DNA of 64,000 nucleotides from Halococcus salifodinae DSM 8989 (GTDB lineage Archaea; Halobacteriota; Halobacteria; Halobacteriales; Halococcaceae): NCBI RefSeq assembly GCF_000336935.1, contig NZ_AOME01000015.1, positions 79,718 through 143,717 of the forward strand. The letters are read 5' to 3'. This document shows, one piece after another, positions 20,370 to 29,732 of the stretch. The position numbers and the translations under genes were made by a program. The stretch's first letter is position 1. Each line of letters starts with the position of its first letter. The notes below the pieces were generated by a model. That model was given only the letters and a program-made list of their open reading frames with translations. It made no database searches and was not told the DNA's origin.

Positions 20370-21689
20370 TCAGTCGGTCGGCGTTTCGCTCGGAACGCTA
20401 CCGCCCTCGCCGGGGTCATCGACCCAGACGCCGGACGTGAGGTCGAGAGCGTCGTTCCATTTCCCGACGACCGTACTCACCGCCAGATCCCCGACGACGT
20501 TGTTCATCGTGCGGAGACGATCGAGCAGGGGATCGATCCCTGCGATCATCGCAATGACTTCGAGCGGGAGGCCGACCTGCGTCAACACGGCGGTCATCAT
20601 CACGAGGCTCGCGCTCGGAACGCCCGCAGTGCCGATACTGGCGAGGAGGGCGGTGGCCAGAATCGAGAACTGCTGGCCGAGCGTCAGCGACACGCCGGCG
20701 ATGTTCGCCGCGAAGACGGCGACGATACCGAGATACATCGCCGTTCCGTCCATGTTGATGGTGGCACCGAGCGGCAACGAAAAGCTGTACACTCCGTCGT
20801 CGACACGGAGGTTCTCGTCGGCGTTGGACATCGAGACGGGGAGTGTTCCACTGGACGAACGGATGCTGAGCGCCGTCACCATTGCTTCCTTGATACCGCG
20901 GAGAAATGCGAGCGGCGACGCACCGACCAACCCGCGGATGATGACGAGGAGGTAGACGATCGATATCTGGAGGCCGATGGCGAGGGCGAGGCTGAACGCC
21001 AGCAGAGCGTACGCTCTGAGGGCCTCCAGTCCGATTTCGCCGAACAGCGACGCCATCAAGGCGAACACGCCGATCACACCGTACTCCATGATGCCCCAGA
21101 CGACCTTGAACATCACTTCCGCACCCGCTTCGGCCGTCTCGAACAGCGTGTCGATGCCGTTCCGAACGGAGGAATCCGGTTCGGCCTCCGCTCTCACCAT
21201 CGTCATCCCGAGACCGAACACCAAGGTAAAGAAGATGATGGCGAGGATGTTCCCTTCTGCCATCGCGGAGATCGGATTCGACGGGACGATACTGAACAGC
21301 TGTTCGCCGAGCGGCGGCGCTTGCTCTGTGTTCACGCTACCGCTCGTGAGCGTCACGCTCGACCCGGGTTCGATGAGGTTGCTCACGCCCAACCCGAGAG
21401 CGATGGCGATAGCTGTCGTGGCGAAATAGAGGAGCACGACCTGTCCGCCGATCTTTCCGAGGTTTGCTGGGGACAGCTCTCGGGCTGCCATCAGCAGTGT
21501 GAAAATGATGATCGGAATGATTATCATTTCGAGAAGTCGAACGAACAGGTCACCGAGCGGCTGGAGGCGCTGGGCCGGTGACCCGACCGCAAGTCCGACG
21601 ATCGAACCGAGGACGAACGCGACGGCGATGCGATACACGATCGGTATCGACCGATATCGTCGCCACGCTCGCTGCAGATGGTTCGTCAC
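20370..21689 (-). CDS. Dicarboxylate/amino acid:cation symporter (DAACS, GltP/DctA type)
   Basis: 439-residue membrane transporter that couples uptake of glutamate, aspartate or C4-dicarboxylates to Na+ or H+. Family signatures are the re-entrant hairpin RSSSGTLPVSMSNADE and the TM7 motif NMDGTAMYLGI, followed by STATALLASIGTAGVPSASLVMM-like HP2 (here ATALLASIGTAGVPSASLVMM) and MNNVVGDLAVSTVVGK in TM8. About eight transmembrane helices plus two hairpins. Start is GTG at 21,689 preceded within 25 bp by a TATA-like TATATTTA; an upstream ATG is out of frame. Substrate cannot be set by eye. Confidence 0.93.
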   Translation of the reverse strand: MTNHLQRAWRRYRSIPIVYRIAVAFVLGSIVGLAVGSPAQRLQPLGDLFVRLLEMIIIPIIIFTLLMAARELSPANLGKIGGQVVLLYFATTAIAIALGLGVSNLIEPGSSVTLTSGSVNTEQAPPLGEQLFSIVPSNPISAMAEGNILAIIFFTLVFGLGMTMVRAEAEPDSSVRNGIDTLFETAEAGAEVMFKVVWGIMEYGVIGVFALMASLFGEIGLEALRAYALLAFSLALAIGLQISIVYLLVIIRGLVGASPLAFLRGIKEAMVTALSIRSSSGTLPVSMSNADENLRVDDGVYSFSLPLGATINMDGTAMYLGIVAVFAANIAGVSLTLGQQFSILATALLASIGTAGVPSASLVMMTAVLTQVGLPLEVIAMIAGIDPLLDRLRTMNNVVGDLAVSTVVGKWNDALDLTSGVWVDDPGEGGSVPSETPTD

Positions 21690-21822
21690 CCCGAATCATA
21701 CTCCTAAATATAACAAAAATACTTCGATCGAGTGTGTTGCACGACAACTCCCATGACTCTGAAACGCATACGTGATTTCTTGCAACAAATTCAGGATATG
21801 GGAGACATTCTGAGAAACCCTT

Positions 21823-22164
21823 TCAGTCGCTCCGACGAAGCCCGTCGACGAGCGTCATGTACTCCCGAGTGAGCCTGTTCAACTCTCGGGGATCGATCTC
21901 GGCCGTAGTGAACAGTAGTTCCCGATCGGCGGTGGCAGCGTCGACGATGTCGATCCAGTGCTGGTCCAACACCGAGCCGCTGGCCGACCGATGGCGGCGC
22001 TTTTTCTGGATGATCTGTATTCCTTGGGGGTTCTCGAACCCGTCCAGTTGCTGAGTTGGCTCCAACACCTCTTCGTCGCTCCACACCATCTCCTCCGGCG
22101 TCTGTAGGTCGCTCTGTTCCAAACCGATCCATCCCCAATGACCTGGAAATTCGCCTTCGTTCAT
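21823..22164 (-). CDS. Hypothetical protein
   Basis: 113 residues from the ATG at 22,162-22,164 (MNEGEFPGHWGWIGLEQSDL). The sequence is soluble, acidic at both ends with a basic patch (IIQKKRRHRSAS) and ends ELNRLTREYMTLVDGLRRSD, a likely helix. I recognise no family. The frame stays open upstream into a repetitive Arg/Pro/Gln stretch (24-bp tandem repeat), which I do not include because its composition is unlike protein-coding DNA of this genome. Confidence 0.5.
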   Translation of the reverse strand: MNEGEFPGHWGWIGLEQSDLQTPEEMVWSDEEVLEPTQQLDGFENPQGIQIIQKKRRHRSASGSVLDQHWIDIVDAATADRELLFTTAEIDPRELNRLTREYMTLVDGLRRSD

Positions 22165-22204
22165 GATGAGTCGCTTCAGTGCCGACCCGTAGCGCTCACG
22201 GGCA

Positions 22205-22252
22205 CTTGGTTGATCCGGCCGTCGTTCGCTTGGTTGATCCGGCCGTCGTTCC
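22205..22252. repeat. 24-bp tandem duplication
   Basis: Two adjacent 24-mers (22,205-22,228 and 22,229-22,252), beginning CTTGGTTGATCCGGCC, differ only at the last base. A third partial copy (TTGTCGATCCG) follows. They lie just upstream of the hypothetical gene ending at 22,164 and may be part of its regulatory region. Confidence 0.85.
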
Positions 22253-22306
22253 TTTTGTCGATCCGACTGCCGTCCGCCTCGCCCTCGTGATATCGAGCCC
22301 GGCGAA

Positions 22307-22690
22307 CTACGGTTCGAGTCGAAATCGGACGGTCGGCGCGCCCTCGAACCGTGGTCCGGAGCCGGCGCGCTCGAAGCCAGCGGCCGCCGCGGCGCGCTGG
22401 AGTTCGTCCCGCGACTCCTCGACCAGGAGCTCGGCGGCCATCCCTTCGACACGTGCAAACCGCGCCGGCTCGTCGAGCAGTCGTGCCGCCACTTCGGTGG
22501 TGCCGTCGAGCTGGGTCACGTGAACGGTGTCGCGGCGGGCGTCGAAACTGACGAACCCGACGATCTCGCTGCCTTCGTCGGCGACCCGAACCGTCCGGTC
22601 GTGGACGAGGTTCCGCATCGTATCGGCCGGCGCATCCGCCAGCGTGGCCAGGCGTCCGGCGTCGGCCTCGACGGCCTCGCGCACCTCCAT
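22307..22690 (-). CDS. GNAT-like acetyltransferase domain protein
   Basis: 127 residues from the ATG at 22,690 (MEVREAVEADAGRLATLAD). The N-terminus and the strand EIVGFVSFDARRDTVHVTQLDGT resemble the first half of the GNAT fold; the second half (RFARVEGMAAELLVEESRDELQRAAAAAGFERAGSGPRFEG) has the helix-then-strand pattern ending AGFERAG common to acetyltransferases. The canonical acetyl-CoA loop (Q/RxxGxG/A) is not evident, so catalytic activity is doubtful. Divergent from lysC. Confidence 0.65.
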   Translation of the reverse strand: MEVREAVEADAGRLATLADAPADTMRNLVHDRTVRVADEGSEIVGFVSFDARRDTVHVTQLDGTTEVAARLLDEPARFARVEGMAAELLVEESRDELQRAAAAAGFERAGSGPRFEGAPTVRFRLEP

Positions 22691-22851
22691 ACTCCGCCCT
22701 GGGCTGGGAGACGTAAACCTCACTCGCCCGTGTTGGTCGATTCCGGACTCCCGCCCGCGCCAACGCGTGGGATGGAAGCAGTTATCCCCAGCCAGAACTA
22801 CCCGCCGATCATGTGCCAATCTCGCACGAAGCCGACTGACTGCCACGAGGG

Positions 22852-24048
22852 ATGTCGATGCGCGTCGTAGCCAAGTTCGGGGGGACGAGCCTCGGCAGCG
22901 GCGACCGGGTGAACCGTGCGGCCGACTCGGTGGCCGCCGCGGTCGAGGCCGGCCACGAGATCGCGGTCGTGGTCAGCGCGATGGGCTCCACGACGGATTT
23001 CCTCCTCCGGGAGATCCAGTTCGACGCCGACGAGGCCGACAGGGCCGAGATCGTGAGCATGGGCGAGCGCACCTCCGCACGGATGGTGAAGGCCGCCCTC
23101 GCCGCCCGCGGGGTCGACGCGGTGTTCCTCGAACCAGGTAGCGACGACTGGCCGGTGGTCACCGACTCGCGCGGCGAGGTCGACGTCGAGGAGACCACCC
23201 GTCGCGCCCAGGCTCTCGCGGACCAACTGGGCGGCGTCGTTCCGGTCATCGCTGGCTTCCTCGCGGAAGACCGCGCGGGCTCGGTCACCACCCTCGGCCG
23301 CGGCGGGAGTGACACCTCCGCGGTGATGCTCGGCAACTACATGGACGCCGACGAGGTCGTGATCGTTACTGATGTGGAGGGCGTGATGACCGGCGATCCC
23401 CGTGTCGTCGAGGGGGCGAGAAACGTCGGGAAGATCAGCGTCGACGAACTCAGAAACCTCTCCTTCCGCGGCGCGGAGGTGATCGCGCCGAGCGCGCTCA
23501 ACTACAAGGACGCCGAACTGGGTGTCCGGGTGGTCCACTACCAGCACGGCGATCTCCTCCAGGGCGGGACGAACATCGAGGGCACTTTCGAGACCCTGAT
23601 CGACCTCCAGGAGACGCCGCTCGCGTGTCTCACGGTCGCGGGCCGCGCGATCCGCAATCGGCAGGGGATCATGACCCAGCTCTCGGGCGCGCTCGCCGAA
23701 GCCGACATCAACATCGACGCAGTGGCGAGCGGGCTCGATTCGATCACCTTCTACGTCTACACCGACGACGCCGCCACGGCCGAGACCGTCCTCCACGAGA
23801 CCGTGATCGAGGAGGGCGCGCTGTCGAGCGTGACCGTCGGCGAGGAGAGTGCGGCGATCCGCGTCACCGGTGGCGACCTCCCGACCCATACCGGCATCGT
23901 CCACGAGATGACCGCGTCGCTCGCCGATCGACACATCACGGCCAACGACGTGATCACGAGCGCGACCTCGGTCGCGGTGTTCGTCGACTGGGACGACCGT
24001 GAGGACACGCTGTCGGCCATCCAGGAGACGTTCAGCGTCCCTTCCTGA
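22852..24048 (+). CDS. lysC: Aspartate kinase
   Basis: Phosphorylates aspartate, the first step to lysine, threonine, methionine and diaminopimelate. 398 residues. KFGGTSLGSGDR (from Lys8) binds nucleotide; TTLGRGGSDTSAVML is the aspartate/ATP site; FRGAEVIAPSALNY follows. Two C-terminal ACT domains (about 265-398) are expected to mediate feedback inhibition by amino acids. The ATG at 22,852 has GAGGG six bases upstream as a ribosome-binding site. Its 3' end overlaps the convergent phosphodiesterase gene by 17 bp. Confidence 0.95.
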   Translation: MSMRVVAKFGGTSLGSGDRVNRAADSVAAAVEAGHEIAVVVSAMGSTTDFLLREIQFDADEADRAEIVSMGERTSARMVKAALAARGVDAVFLEPGSDDWPVVTDSRGEVDVEETTRRAQALADQLGGVVPVIAGFLAEDRAGSVTTLGRGGSDTSAVMLGNYMDADEVVIVTDVEGVMTGDPRVVEGARNVGKISVDELRNLSFRGAEVIAPSALNYKDAELGVRVVHYQHGDLLQGGTNIEGTFETLIDLQETPLACLTVAGRAIRNRQGIMTQLSGALAEADINIDAVASGLDSITFYVYTDDAATAETVLHETVIEEGALSSVTVGEESAAIRVTGGDLPTHTGIVHEMTASLADRHITANDVITSATSVAVFVDWDDREDTLSAIQETFSVPS

Positions 24049-24691
24049 GCCGCGTCCCGATCTCCTCGGGCAACCCTGATTCCGTCACCGCGCGCTCGAC
24101 GCGCTCGATTTCGTACCCGACCCGGCGTTCCTCCACAGTCAGTTCGTCGAGATCGAGAATCGCGTAGGCCGCCCGCGGATCGCCGTCGCGGGGCTGGCCG
24201 ACGCTGCCCGGGTTCATGACGATCCCCGCGTCGTAGGTTTCGTGGTGTTGGACGTGTGTGTGGCCCAGCACGAGCACGTCCTCGTCGTCGAGTAGCTCAG
24301 CCCCGAACAGATCGGGATACGTGTAGCGGTCGGGATCGTCGGGATGGCCGTGGACGATCTTCACCTGGCCATCGAACACGGTGCGCTCGTCGGGCAGCGA
24401 GTCGAGCCAGTCCTGCTGGTCGTCGATGAGCGCTTCGCGCGCGTATTCGACGCCCGCGCGGGCCATTCCGTTGAACGCGAACGCGGTTCCGCTCGCCACC
24501 GCGCGGTCGTGGTTCCCCATCACGGTGGGGATCTCGCGCTCGCGCACCCGATCGACGCAGTCGCCGGGCCACGGGTTGTACCCGACCACGTCGCCCGCAC
24601 AGACCAGCCCATCGACCGGCGGCATGTCCTCGAACACCGCGTCGAGCGCCACCCGGTTCGCGTGGATATCGGAGACGACACCGACCTGCAT
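24032..24691 (-). CDS. Metallophosphoesterase (YfcE/MJ0936-like)
   Basis: 219-residue calcineurin-superfamily phosphodiesterase. Metal-binding motifs: DIHANRVAL (DxH), GDVVGYNPWPG (GDxxG), GNHDRAV (GNHD), HGHPDDP and GHTHVQHH. The short single-domain form without membrane anchor acts on phosphodiesters such as bis-pNPP in characterised homologues; the natural substrate is unknown. Start at the ATG 24,689-24,691 giving MQVGVVSDIHAN, the standard N-terminus; the longer upstream frame is not coding. Convergent overlap with lysC. Confidence 0.92.
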   Translation of the reverse strand: MQVGVVSDIHANRVALDAVFEDMPPVDGLVCAGDVVGYNPWPGDCVDRVREREIPTVMGNHDRAVASGTAFAFNGMARAGVEYAREALIDDQQDWLDSLPDERTVFDGQVKIVHGHPDDPDRYTYPDLFGAELLDDEDVLVLGHTHVQHHETYDAGIVMNPGSVGQPRDGDPRAAYAILDLDELTVEERRVGYEIERVERAVTESGLPEEIGTRLRKGR

Positions 24692-24740
24692 ACTGCGACC
24701 GTTGACCCCCAGCGACTTCAAACGCGGCTCTCGGTACCGA

Positions 24741-25397
24741 TCACCCGTCGCCGTTCTCGATGGCGGTCGCGAACCCCGCTTCAGCGCGTGCGACGCCGGC
24801 CGCACAGACCCGGTGTTCGAACTCGCACTCGTAGACCGCTCGCGCCGCCGCTGTGGCGCGCGCCGTCGCAGCCTCCGCATCGTCCTCGGTTCCGCCGGCA
24901 TCCGCAGCATCGAACGCCACCGCCTCCGGCCGATCCTTCTCGTAGGTCGCCACCAGCGTCGGCTCGGTGACTTCTTCGACGGTGATCCCGTCTCGGCGGA
25001 CGATCCCGATGTAGCTCCCGCCGTCGACCGCCCCGCTGGATGCCCGTCCGTCCGCCGACCCACCGACGATCCCGGCGATCCGTGGGGTGTCGTAGTCGTC
25101 CTTCTCGAAGTCGAGCGCGAGCAAGGCGAGACAGAGCGCGTCGCGCGGTGGGTAGCCCCGGGCGAGTTTCTCGGCGATCGGATCGACGTGCGAGCCGTTG
25201 CCGAGCACGGCTCCGCGGTCGGTCGAGCGCACGCAGTTGTACGAGACGTAGGGGTTGTCGGTCTCGTCGGCCGCGGCGGTCGGAACCACGGTGAGGCTGC
25301 CGTCGCGGTCGACGATCTTCCGGTCGGGGAACGACCGCGAGGAGACCCGATACGCGCCGATGTCGGGACCGACGACGACGAACCGTCCGACGTACAT
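24741..25397 (-). CDS. purO: IMP cyclohydrolase PurO
   Basis: Closes the purine ring, converting FAICAR to IMP, the last step of purine synthesis in many archaea that lack the bacterial PurH cyclohydrolase. The ATG at 25,395-25,397 yields [12 protein letters not shown] and 218 residues, matching the archaeal family; the frame's upstream part is not conserved. Conserved stretches include [30 protein letters not shown] and AGIVGGSA. Cytosolic. No other purine genes are adjacent. Confidence 0.93.
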   Translation of the reverse strand: MYVGRFVVVGPDIGAYRVSSRSFPDRKIVDRDGSLTVVPTAAADETDNPYVSYNCVRSTDRGAVLGNGSHVDPIAEKLARGYPPRDALCLALLALDFEKDDYDTPRIAGIVGGSADGRASSGAVDGGSYIGIVRRDGITVEEVTEPTLVATYEKDRPEAVAFDAADAGGTEDDAEAATARATAAARAVYECEFEHRVCAAGVARAEAGFATAIENGDG

Positions 25398-25559
25398 ACC
25401 CGCCCTCCACGCCTCGTCCGGAAGTACACATCGGTCCATGAGGATCGATAACTCGGCCGAGACCGGGCGGGCCTTGCGAACCGGGCGCTCCGGTGAGTAC
25501 GGTTCTCGCTGTTCTCGATATGGCCGCACGTTCATTGCCGATCACGAAGCAGACGATCC

Positions 25560-26153
25560 ATGCGAACGACCGAGACCGAATGCCTCGACGCACTGCAGCG
25601 TGCGGCCGAACGACTCGGTGAGTCGCCGACGAAAGCGGCGTACGAGGAGCTCGGACTGACGCCCGCTTCGGCAACGATCATCCGGGTCATGAACGGATGG
25701 AACACGGCGAAAGCAGCAGCCGGGCTCGAAACGTACGTTTCCACGGGATCACGAGCCGGACCGAAACCCGACGACGTGACGCTGCCGAAGAACGTCACGT
25801 GGGCGAGTCTCTCCGTCGATCAACGATGGCACTATCGGAACGTCGACTGGAACACGGAGCGGACGCTCGACAGACGAGCCGAACTCCGTGCGTGGGCCCA
25901 CGAGTACAAACGAGCAGACGGCGGGTGTGTCCGCTGCGTCGAGGACGATCCCGCGTGTCTCGACTTCCATCACACCGACACGGAACGAAAGGAAATGACG
26001 ATCAGCAGCATGATATCGTACGGCTACTCGAAGGAACGACTCTTGGCGGAGATCGAAAAGTGCGAGATACTCTGTGCGAACTGCCACCGCAAACGGCACT
26101 ACACGATCCCCGATCCGGTTTCAGCACGAGACGCTTCCAACAGGGATAAGTAG
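25560..26153 (+). CDS. HNH endonuclease-like protein with homing-endonuclease-associated repeat
   Basis: 197 residues. The N-terminal 55 residues (LQRAAERLGESPTKAAYEELG and IIRVMNGWNTAKAAAGL) match the DNA-recognition repeat associated with homing HNH nucleases. The C-terminus has an HNH-type zinc-stabilised fold: CVRCVEDDPACLDFHHTD (two cysteines then the His-His) and ILCANCHRKRH. Such proteins are usually site-specific or nicking nucleases. It sits directly before a tRNA gene, a common insertion site, but no intron or intein surrounds it, so it would be a free-standing nuclease. Divergent from purO. Confidence 0.8.
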   Translation: MRTTETECLDALQRAAERLGESPTKAAYEELGLTPASATIIRVMNGWNTAKAAAGLETYVSTGSRAGPKPDDVTLPKNVTWASLSVDQRWHYRNVDWNTERTLDRRAELRAWAHEYKRADGGCVRCVEDDPACLDFHHTDTERKEMTISSMISYGYSKERLLAEIEKCEILCANCHRKRHYTIPDPVSARDASNRDK

Positions 26154-26176
26154 AGACGATTCCAACGGGTGATTGC

Positions 26177-26249
26177 AGTCCTGTGGTGTAGTGGCCAATC
26201 ATGTGAGCTTCTGGGGCTCACGACGGAGGTTCGAATCCTCCCAGGACTA
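26177..26249 (+). tRNA. tRNA-Gln (anticodon CUG)
   Basis: A 73-nt cloverleaf without intron. Acceptor stem AGTCCTG (26,177-26,183) pairs with CAGGACT (26,242-26,248), followed by discriminator A. The anticodon stem TGAGC/GCTCA encloses the loop TTCTGGG, giving anticodon CTG. The T-arm GGAGG-TTCGAAT-CCTCC is canonical. The 3' CCA is not encoded. Confidence 0.93.
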
Positions 26250-26497
26250 TCACACTTTTCGCACGATCCAACCGGATAGCATCGGTTCCACGATCTACCA
26301 CGTGGTGGGCCCTGCTGGCTCCGGATGATCTCTTTTGTTTATCGATCCACGGAAAGTCCGTATCAAAACTCCAGCTATCGGTGTCCAGAGCGACGGGAGA
26401 ATTGAAAAATATCGGCAGGCACAAGAGATCGCTATTCTCGGGTGATCTGAGAACCACTCGTCGTCATCTATTTGCCGAGTTCGTCGGTAGTGGACGC

Positions 26498-27469
26498 ATG
26501 ACCGAACAGACGCGTCGCGTCATCGTCGACACCGACACTGCTGGTGACGACACGCAAGCGTTGTTGCTCGCCGCTGCCTCCGAACGCCTCGATGTCGAGG
26601 GTATCACCATCTGTGCGGGAAACGTCGAATTCGAACATCAAGTCGAGAACGCCAAATACACGCTCGATCTCGCGGGAGTCGCTGACGACGTTACCGTCTA
26701 CGAGGGGGCCACCGAACCCCTGCTCGCCACCCACGACTACGCGGACTACATTCACGGCGAAGGCGGTCTCGGCGGCGAGCGCTTCCCGGACACCGGGATT
26801 CCATCGGGTGACCAGTATGGTCCCGACTTCATCGTCGAACAGGCCCGCGCGAATCCCGGGGAACTGACGCTCGTCTGTATTGCGCCGCTGACGAACGTCG
26901 CCTTGGCGCTCCAGAAGGAACCCAAGCTCGGTGATCTCCTCGACGATGTCTGGGTGATGGGTGGTAACGCGAACTGCTGTGGGAACGTCACGCCGGCTGC
27001 CGAGTACAACTTCTGGGTGGATCCTCACGCCGCAAAGATGGTCGTCGACGAACTGGATATGACGCTGTTCGACTGGGGTGTCACCGTTCGGGAAACCGCC
27101 TTCGACGGCGACACACTCGACGAGTTCACGGCGGGGATCGACACCGACCTCGGTGAGTTCTTCGGCGAAGTAGCGACGTCGGTACGAGCGTTCAACCGGG
27201 AATCGTTCGGCGAGGACACGACTACACAGCCCGACTCCGGGATGATGGCAGCCGTCATCGAGCCGTCGCTCGTTGTGGAGGCCGGCAGGTATCACGTCGA
27301 GGTCGACGATCGCGACGGCCTCACGCGCGGGTACTCGGTGGTCGACGAGAACGACGTGACGGACGGCGAACCGCGGACGACCGTCGTGGAGTCCTTCGAC
27401 AACGCTCGCTTCGAAGCGATGTTCCGAGCCATGCTCCGCGGGCGATCGCCGGAGTCCGCACTCGACTGA
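26498..27469 (+). CDS. Nucleoside hydrolase (inosine-uridine preferring type)
   Basis: Hydrolyses the N-glycosidic bond of ribonucleosides for base salvage. 323 residues from the ATG at 26,498. The calcium-binding signature is DTDTAGDD (residues 11-18). Other family features are APLTNVALAL, the substrate region WVMGGNANCCGNVTPAAEYNFWVDPHAAKMV, and D at TQPDSGMMA near the C-terminus. The canonical first motif usually reads DxDPGxDD; here alanine replaces proline. Upstream frame sequence (from 26,381) is rejected as not conserved. Confidence 0.92.
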   Translation: MTEQTRRVIVDTDTAGDDTQALLLAAASERLDVEGITICAGNVEFEHQVENAKYTLDLAGVADDVTVYEGATEPLLATHDYADYIHGEGGLGGERFPDTGIPSGDQYGPDFIVEQARANPGELTLVCIAPLTNVALALQKEPKLGDLLDDVWVMGGNANCCGNVTPAAEYNFWVDPHAAKMVVDELDMTLFDWGVTVRETAFDGDTLDEFTAGIDTDLGEFFGEVATSVRAFNRESFGEDTTTQPDSGMMAAVIEPSLVVEAGRYHVEVDDRDGLTRGYSVVDENDVTDGEPRTTVVESFDNARFEAMFRAMLRGRSPESALD

Positions 27470-27589
27470 GTCCAGCGACTACGGTGTCCGACGTTCGTTA
27501 CCTCCGCTCGTGCCCAGCGCGGACGCAGCCACCGATCCAGCAGCAAATAGAGACTTTCGGACCGATTTCGACGGCGTTTGGGACACCAG

Positions 27590-29398
27590 TCACGTCCGCC
27601 CGAGCAGCCGTTCGAGAACGGTACGGCCGCCCGGCCGCTCGGTGAGCAACACCGAGCAATCGACCTCGTCGATGACGTCGAAGTACAGTGAGTCGGTCAC
27701 GAGCCGCGAGAGCAACCCTTCCTCGGTCGCCCCTATGAGAACGAGCGAGTGGTCCACGGCCGCACGGCCGATTGCACCCTCGACGTCGCCGGAATCATCG
27801 ACCGTGAGCACGGCGTCGGTGAGGTCGTGGTCCGCAGCCCAGTCCTCCAGGAACTCCTCGCCCGCCTCGCGCTCGTCAGGACCGTCGACGACGTGGAGCA
27901 GCGTGATCTCCGAACCGACGGCCGAGCGGAGCGCTCGCGCGACCTCGGCGCTCAGATCGGATGGCGGCCCGCCCGCGGTCGGCAAGAGAACCCGTGAGGC
28001 GTCGTGGCCCCGATCCTTGAGAACGAGGACATCACTGGAGAGCTGGCCGGTCAGTTCGTCGAGCGGGCGCTCCGTGCGAGCGGCTCCCCACGGCCGGTCG
28101 GTCCCCCAGCCCATCACCACGAGGTTCGCGTGGTCGCGCGCCGCGGTGTCGAAGATCTCCTCGTACGAGCGGTGGGAGACGATCGTCGAGGTCTCACAGG
28201 GGACGTCGTACGACTCCGCGGTCTCGCGCACGTATTCCATTCGTTCGTCGGAGTCGGCGACGATGCGTTCGTGCTGGTCGCGATCGTAGCTCATCGACGC
28301 CTGTGGCGTCTGGACGATGTGAACGGCGTGAACGGTTGCGGGCGCGCGCTCGCTGGCGAGGCTGCACGCGAGCTCGACGGTTCCGGACTCGGTGCGCGGG
28401 TTGCCGATCGGGACCAGTACACGGTAGGAGGCGTCATCGGGCACGGTCCCTTCCGCGGTATCGAGGATCGGGACGTACGAACGACCGGCGAAACCGCCGA
28501 GCGCCCACTCCCGTATCGAGAGCTGGCGGCCCGCGCCCTCGAACCGGGCGGATTCGAGGCGGTGTTCGGTCGTCTGGAAGTAGTTGACGACGGTCACCAA
28601 CACGATGCCGCCGAGGGTGTTGCCGAGCAGCACTGGAATGACGAACTGCGTCATTCCGACGACGAGACCGAGATCACCCGCAAACACCAGATACAGCATC
28701 TCGGTGAACGAGACGACCACGTGAAAGAGGTCGCCCAGCGGGATCGCGAGAAAGGCCATGTACACGACCACGAGCCGTGAGATCGTATCGCGCGAGGCGT
28801 ACACGATCCAGACGACGCCGGCGACGATCAGCCCGGCGAAGACGGCTTTGAAAAACAGCGCCCACACTGGCGTCTCGATGCCGTGCTGGGCGTGGTCGAA
28901 GGCCGCCTGCGCCGCTTCGGGTGAGAACACGCCGCCCCACGTGAGTGCGGCCGCACCGAGCGCACCCCCGGTGAAGTTGCCGGCGAGGACGATGAGCCAG
29001 TGGCGCAGCAGTGTCGGAACACTGGCCAGCCGTTCGAGGGTTAACGCAACAGGAGGAAGCGTGTTCTCCGTGTAGAGTTGGTAGCCGCCGATGATGATGT
29101 AGACGAATCCGAGAGGATACAGTAGAGCGCTCAACACCGGGTCATTGTCGGTGGACGCCGTCATCGACGAATAGAGCAAGAACGTGATGGTGATGGCGAA
29201 GCCGGCGGCGAGCGCGCTGAAGAAGAGTTCACGCCTGCCGGAAGTGACCTCCTCGTCGGCTTCGGCGATGATTCGCTGGAAAACTTCGTCCGTGGAAAAC
29301 CGATCGCGAACGACCGCCCCGGCGGCCGGGGCACCGCTTCTGGACCGTTCGATGGCATCTCGAACTGCCTCCGGATCAGGGTCGTCTGTGTCGGCCAT
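27590..29398 (-). CDS. Formate/nitrite transporter fused to two universal stress (UspA) domains
   Basis: 602 residues. The N-terminal half (about 40-290) is an FNT channel with six transmembrane helices: LFFSALAAGFAITITFLLY, YPLGFVYIIIGGYQLYTENTL, LIVLAGNFTGGALGAA, FFKAVFAGLIVAGVVWI, VVVYMAFLAIPLGDLFHVV and LLGNTLGGIVLVTVVNY. The C-terminal half has two Usp modules: about 325-470 (YRVLVPIGNPRTESGTVELA ... ANLVVMGWG) and about 475-590 (RVLLPTAGGPPSDLS ... HSLVLIGATEEGLLSRL). FNT proteins pass formate, nitrite or related anions; the nucleotide-binding-like Usp tail suggests gating by energy or stress state, which is inference. Confidence 0.92.
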   Translation of the reverse strand: MADTDDPDPEAVRDAIERSRSGAPAAGAVVRDRFSTDEVFQRIIAEADEEVTSGRRELFFSALAAGFAITITFLLYSSMTASTDNDPVLSALLYPLGFVYIIIGGYQLYTENTLPPVALTLERLASVPTLLRHWLIVLAGNFTGGALGAAALTWGGVFSPEAAQAAFDHAQHGIETPVWALFFKAVFAGLIVAGVVWIVYASRDTISRLVVVYMAFLAIPLGDLFHVVVSFTEMLYLVFAGDLGLVVGMTQFVIPVLLGNTLGGIVLVTVVNYFQTTEHRLESARFEGAGRQLSIREWALGGFAGRSYVPILDTAEGTVPDDASYRVLVPIGNPRTESGTVELACSLASERAPATVHAVHIVQTPQASMSYDRDQHERIVADSDERMEYVRETAESYDVPCETSTIVSHRSYEEIFDTAARDHANLVVMGWGTDRPWGAARTERPLDELTGQLSSDVLVLKDRGHDASRVLLPTAGGPPSDLSAEVARALRSAVGSEITLLHVVDGPDEREAGEEFLEDWAADHDLTDAVLTVDDSGDVEGAIGRAAVDHSLVLIGATEEGLLSRLVTDSLYFDVIDEVDCSVLLTERPGGRTVLERLLGRT

Positions 29399-29732
29399 TG
29401 CCGGACGATGTTCACAGTGGAACTAAGCGTTTGGTGTTCGAGGACGTGTTCTCGTGGAACACTGCTCTCACTGCGGCCGTTCTGCGCTGCGTATCCTTCC
29501 GTTGGTGTGCTTTTCGGCTTCGGTAGACACGAAGCGGACGACCCGTCGTCAGTAGCCCGTTCGATAGGCTCTCTCTCGGACGACGAAAGGCGAGACTCGA
29601 CCCCCATTGCGTTCGGTTTCCGTTGTCCTTCACACGGACAAACGCGCGATGTGGCGCTACTTGCAGCGATAGGGCGCTGTTTGCAGCGGTATGGCGGACG
29701 AAATGTCCTCACTGTTAAGACATCTCGACGCC
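29399..29732. other. Intergenic region with imperfect tandem repeat
   Basis: No convincing gene. Two adjacent 20-mers, GGCGCTACTTGCAGCGATAG (29,653-29,672) and a 17/20 identical copy (29,673-29,692), lie just before the broken CDGSH gene and may be duplicated operator sequence or simply slippage. Confidence 0.5.

Noticed and set aside
22852..24048. Possible riboswitch ahead of lysC
   Set aside because: The leader before the lysC ATG is short and has no lysine-riboswitch-like structure.
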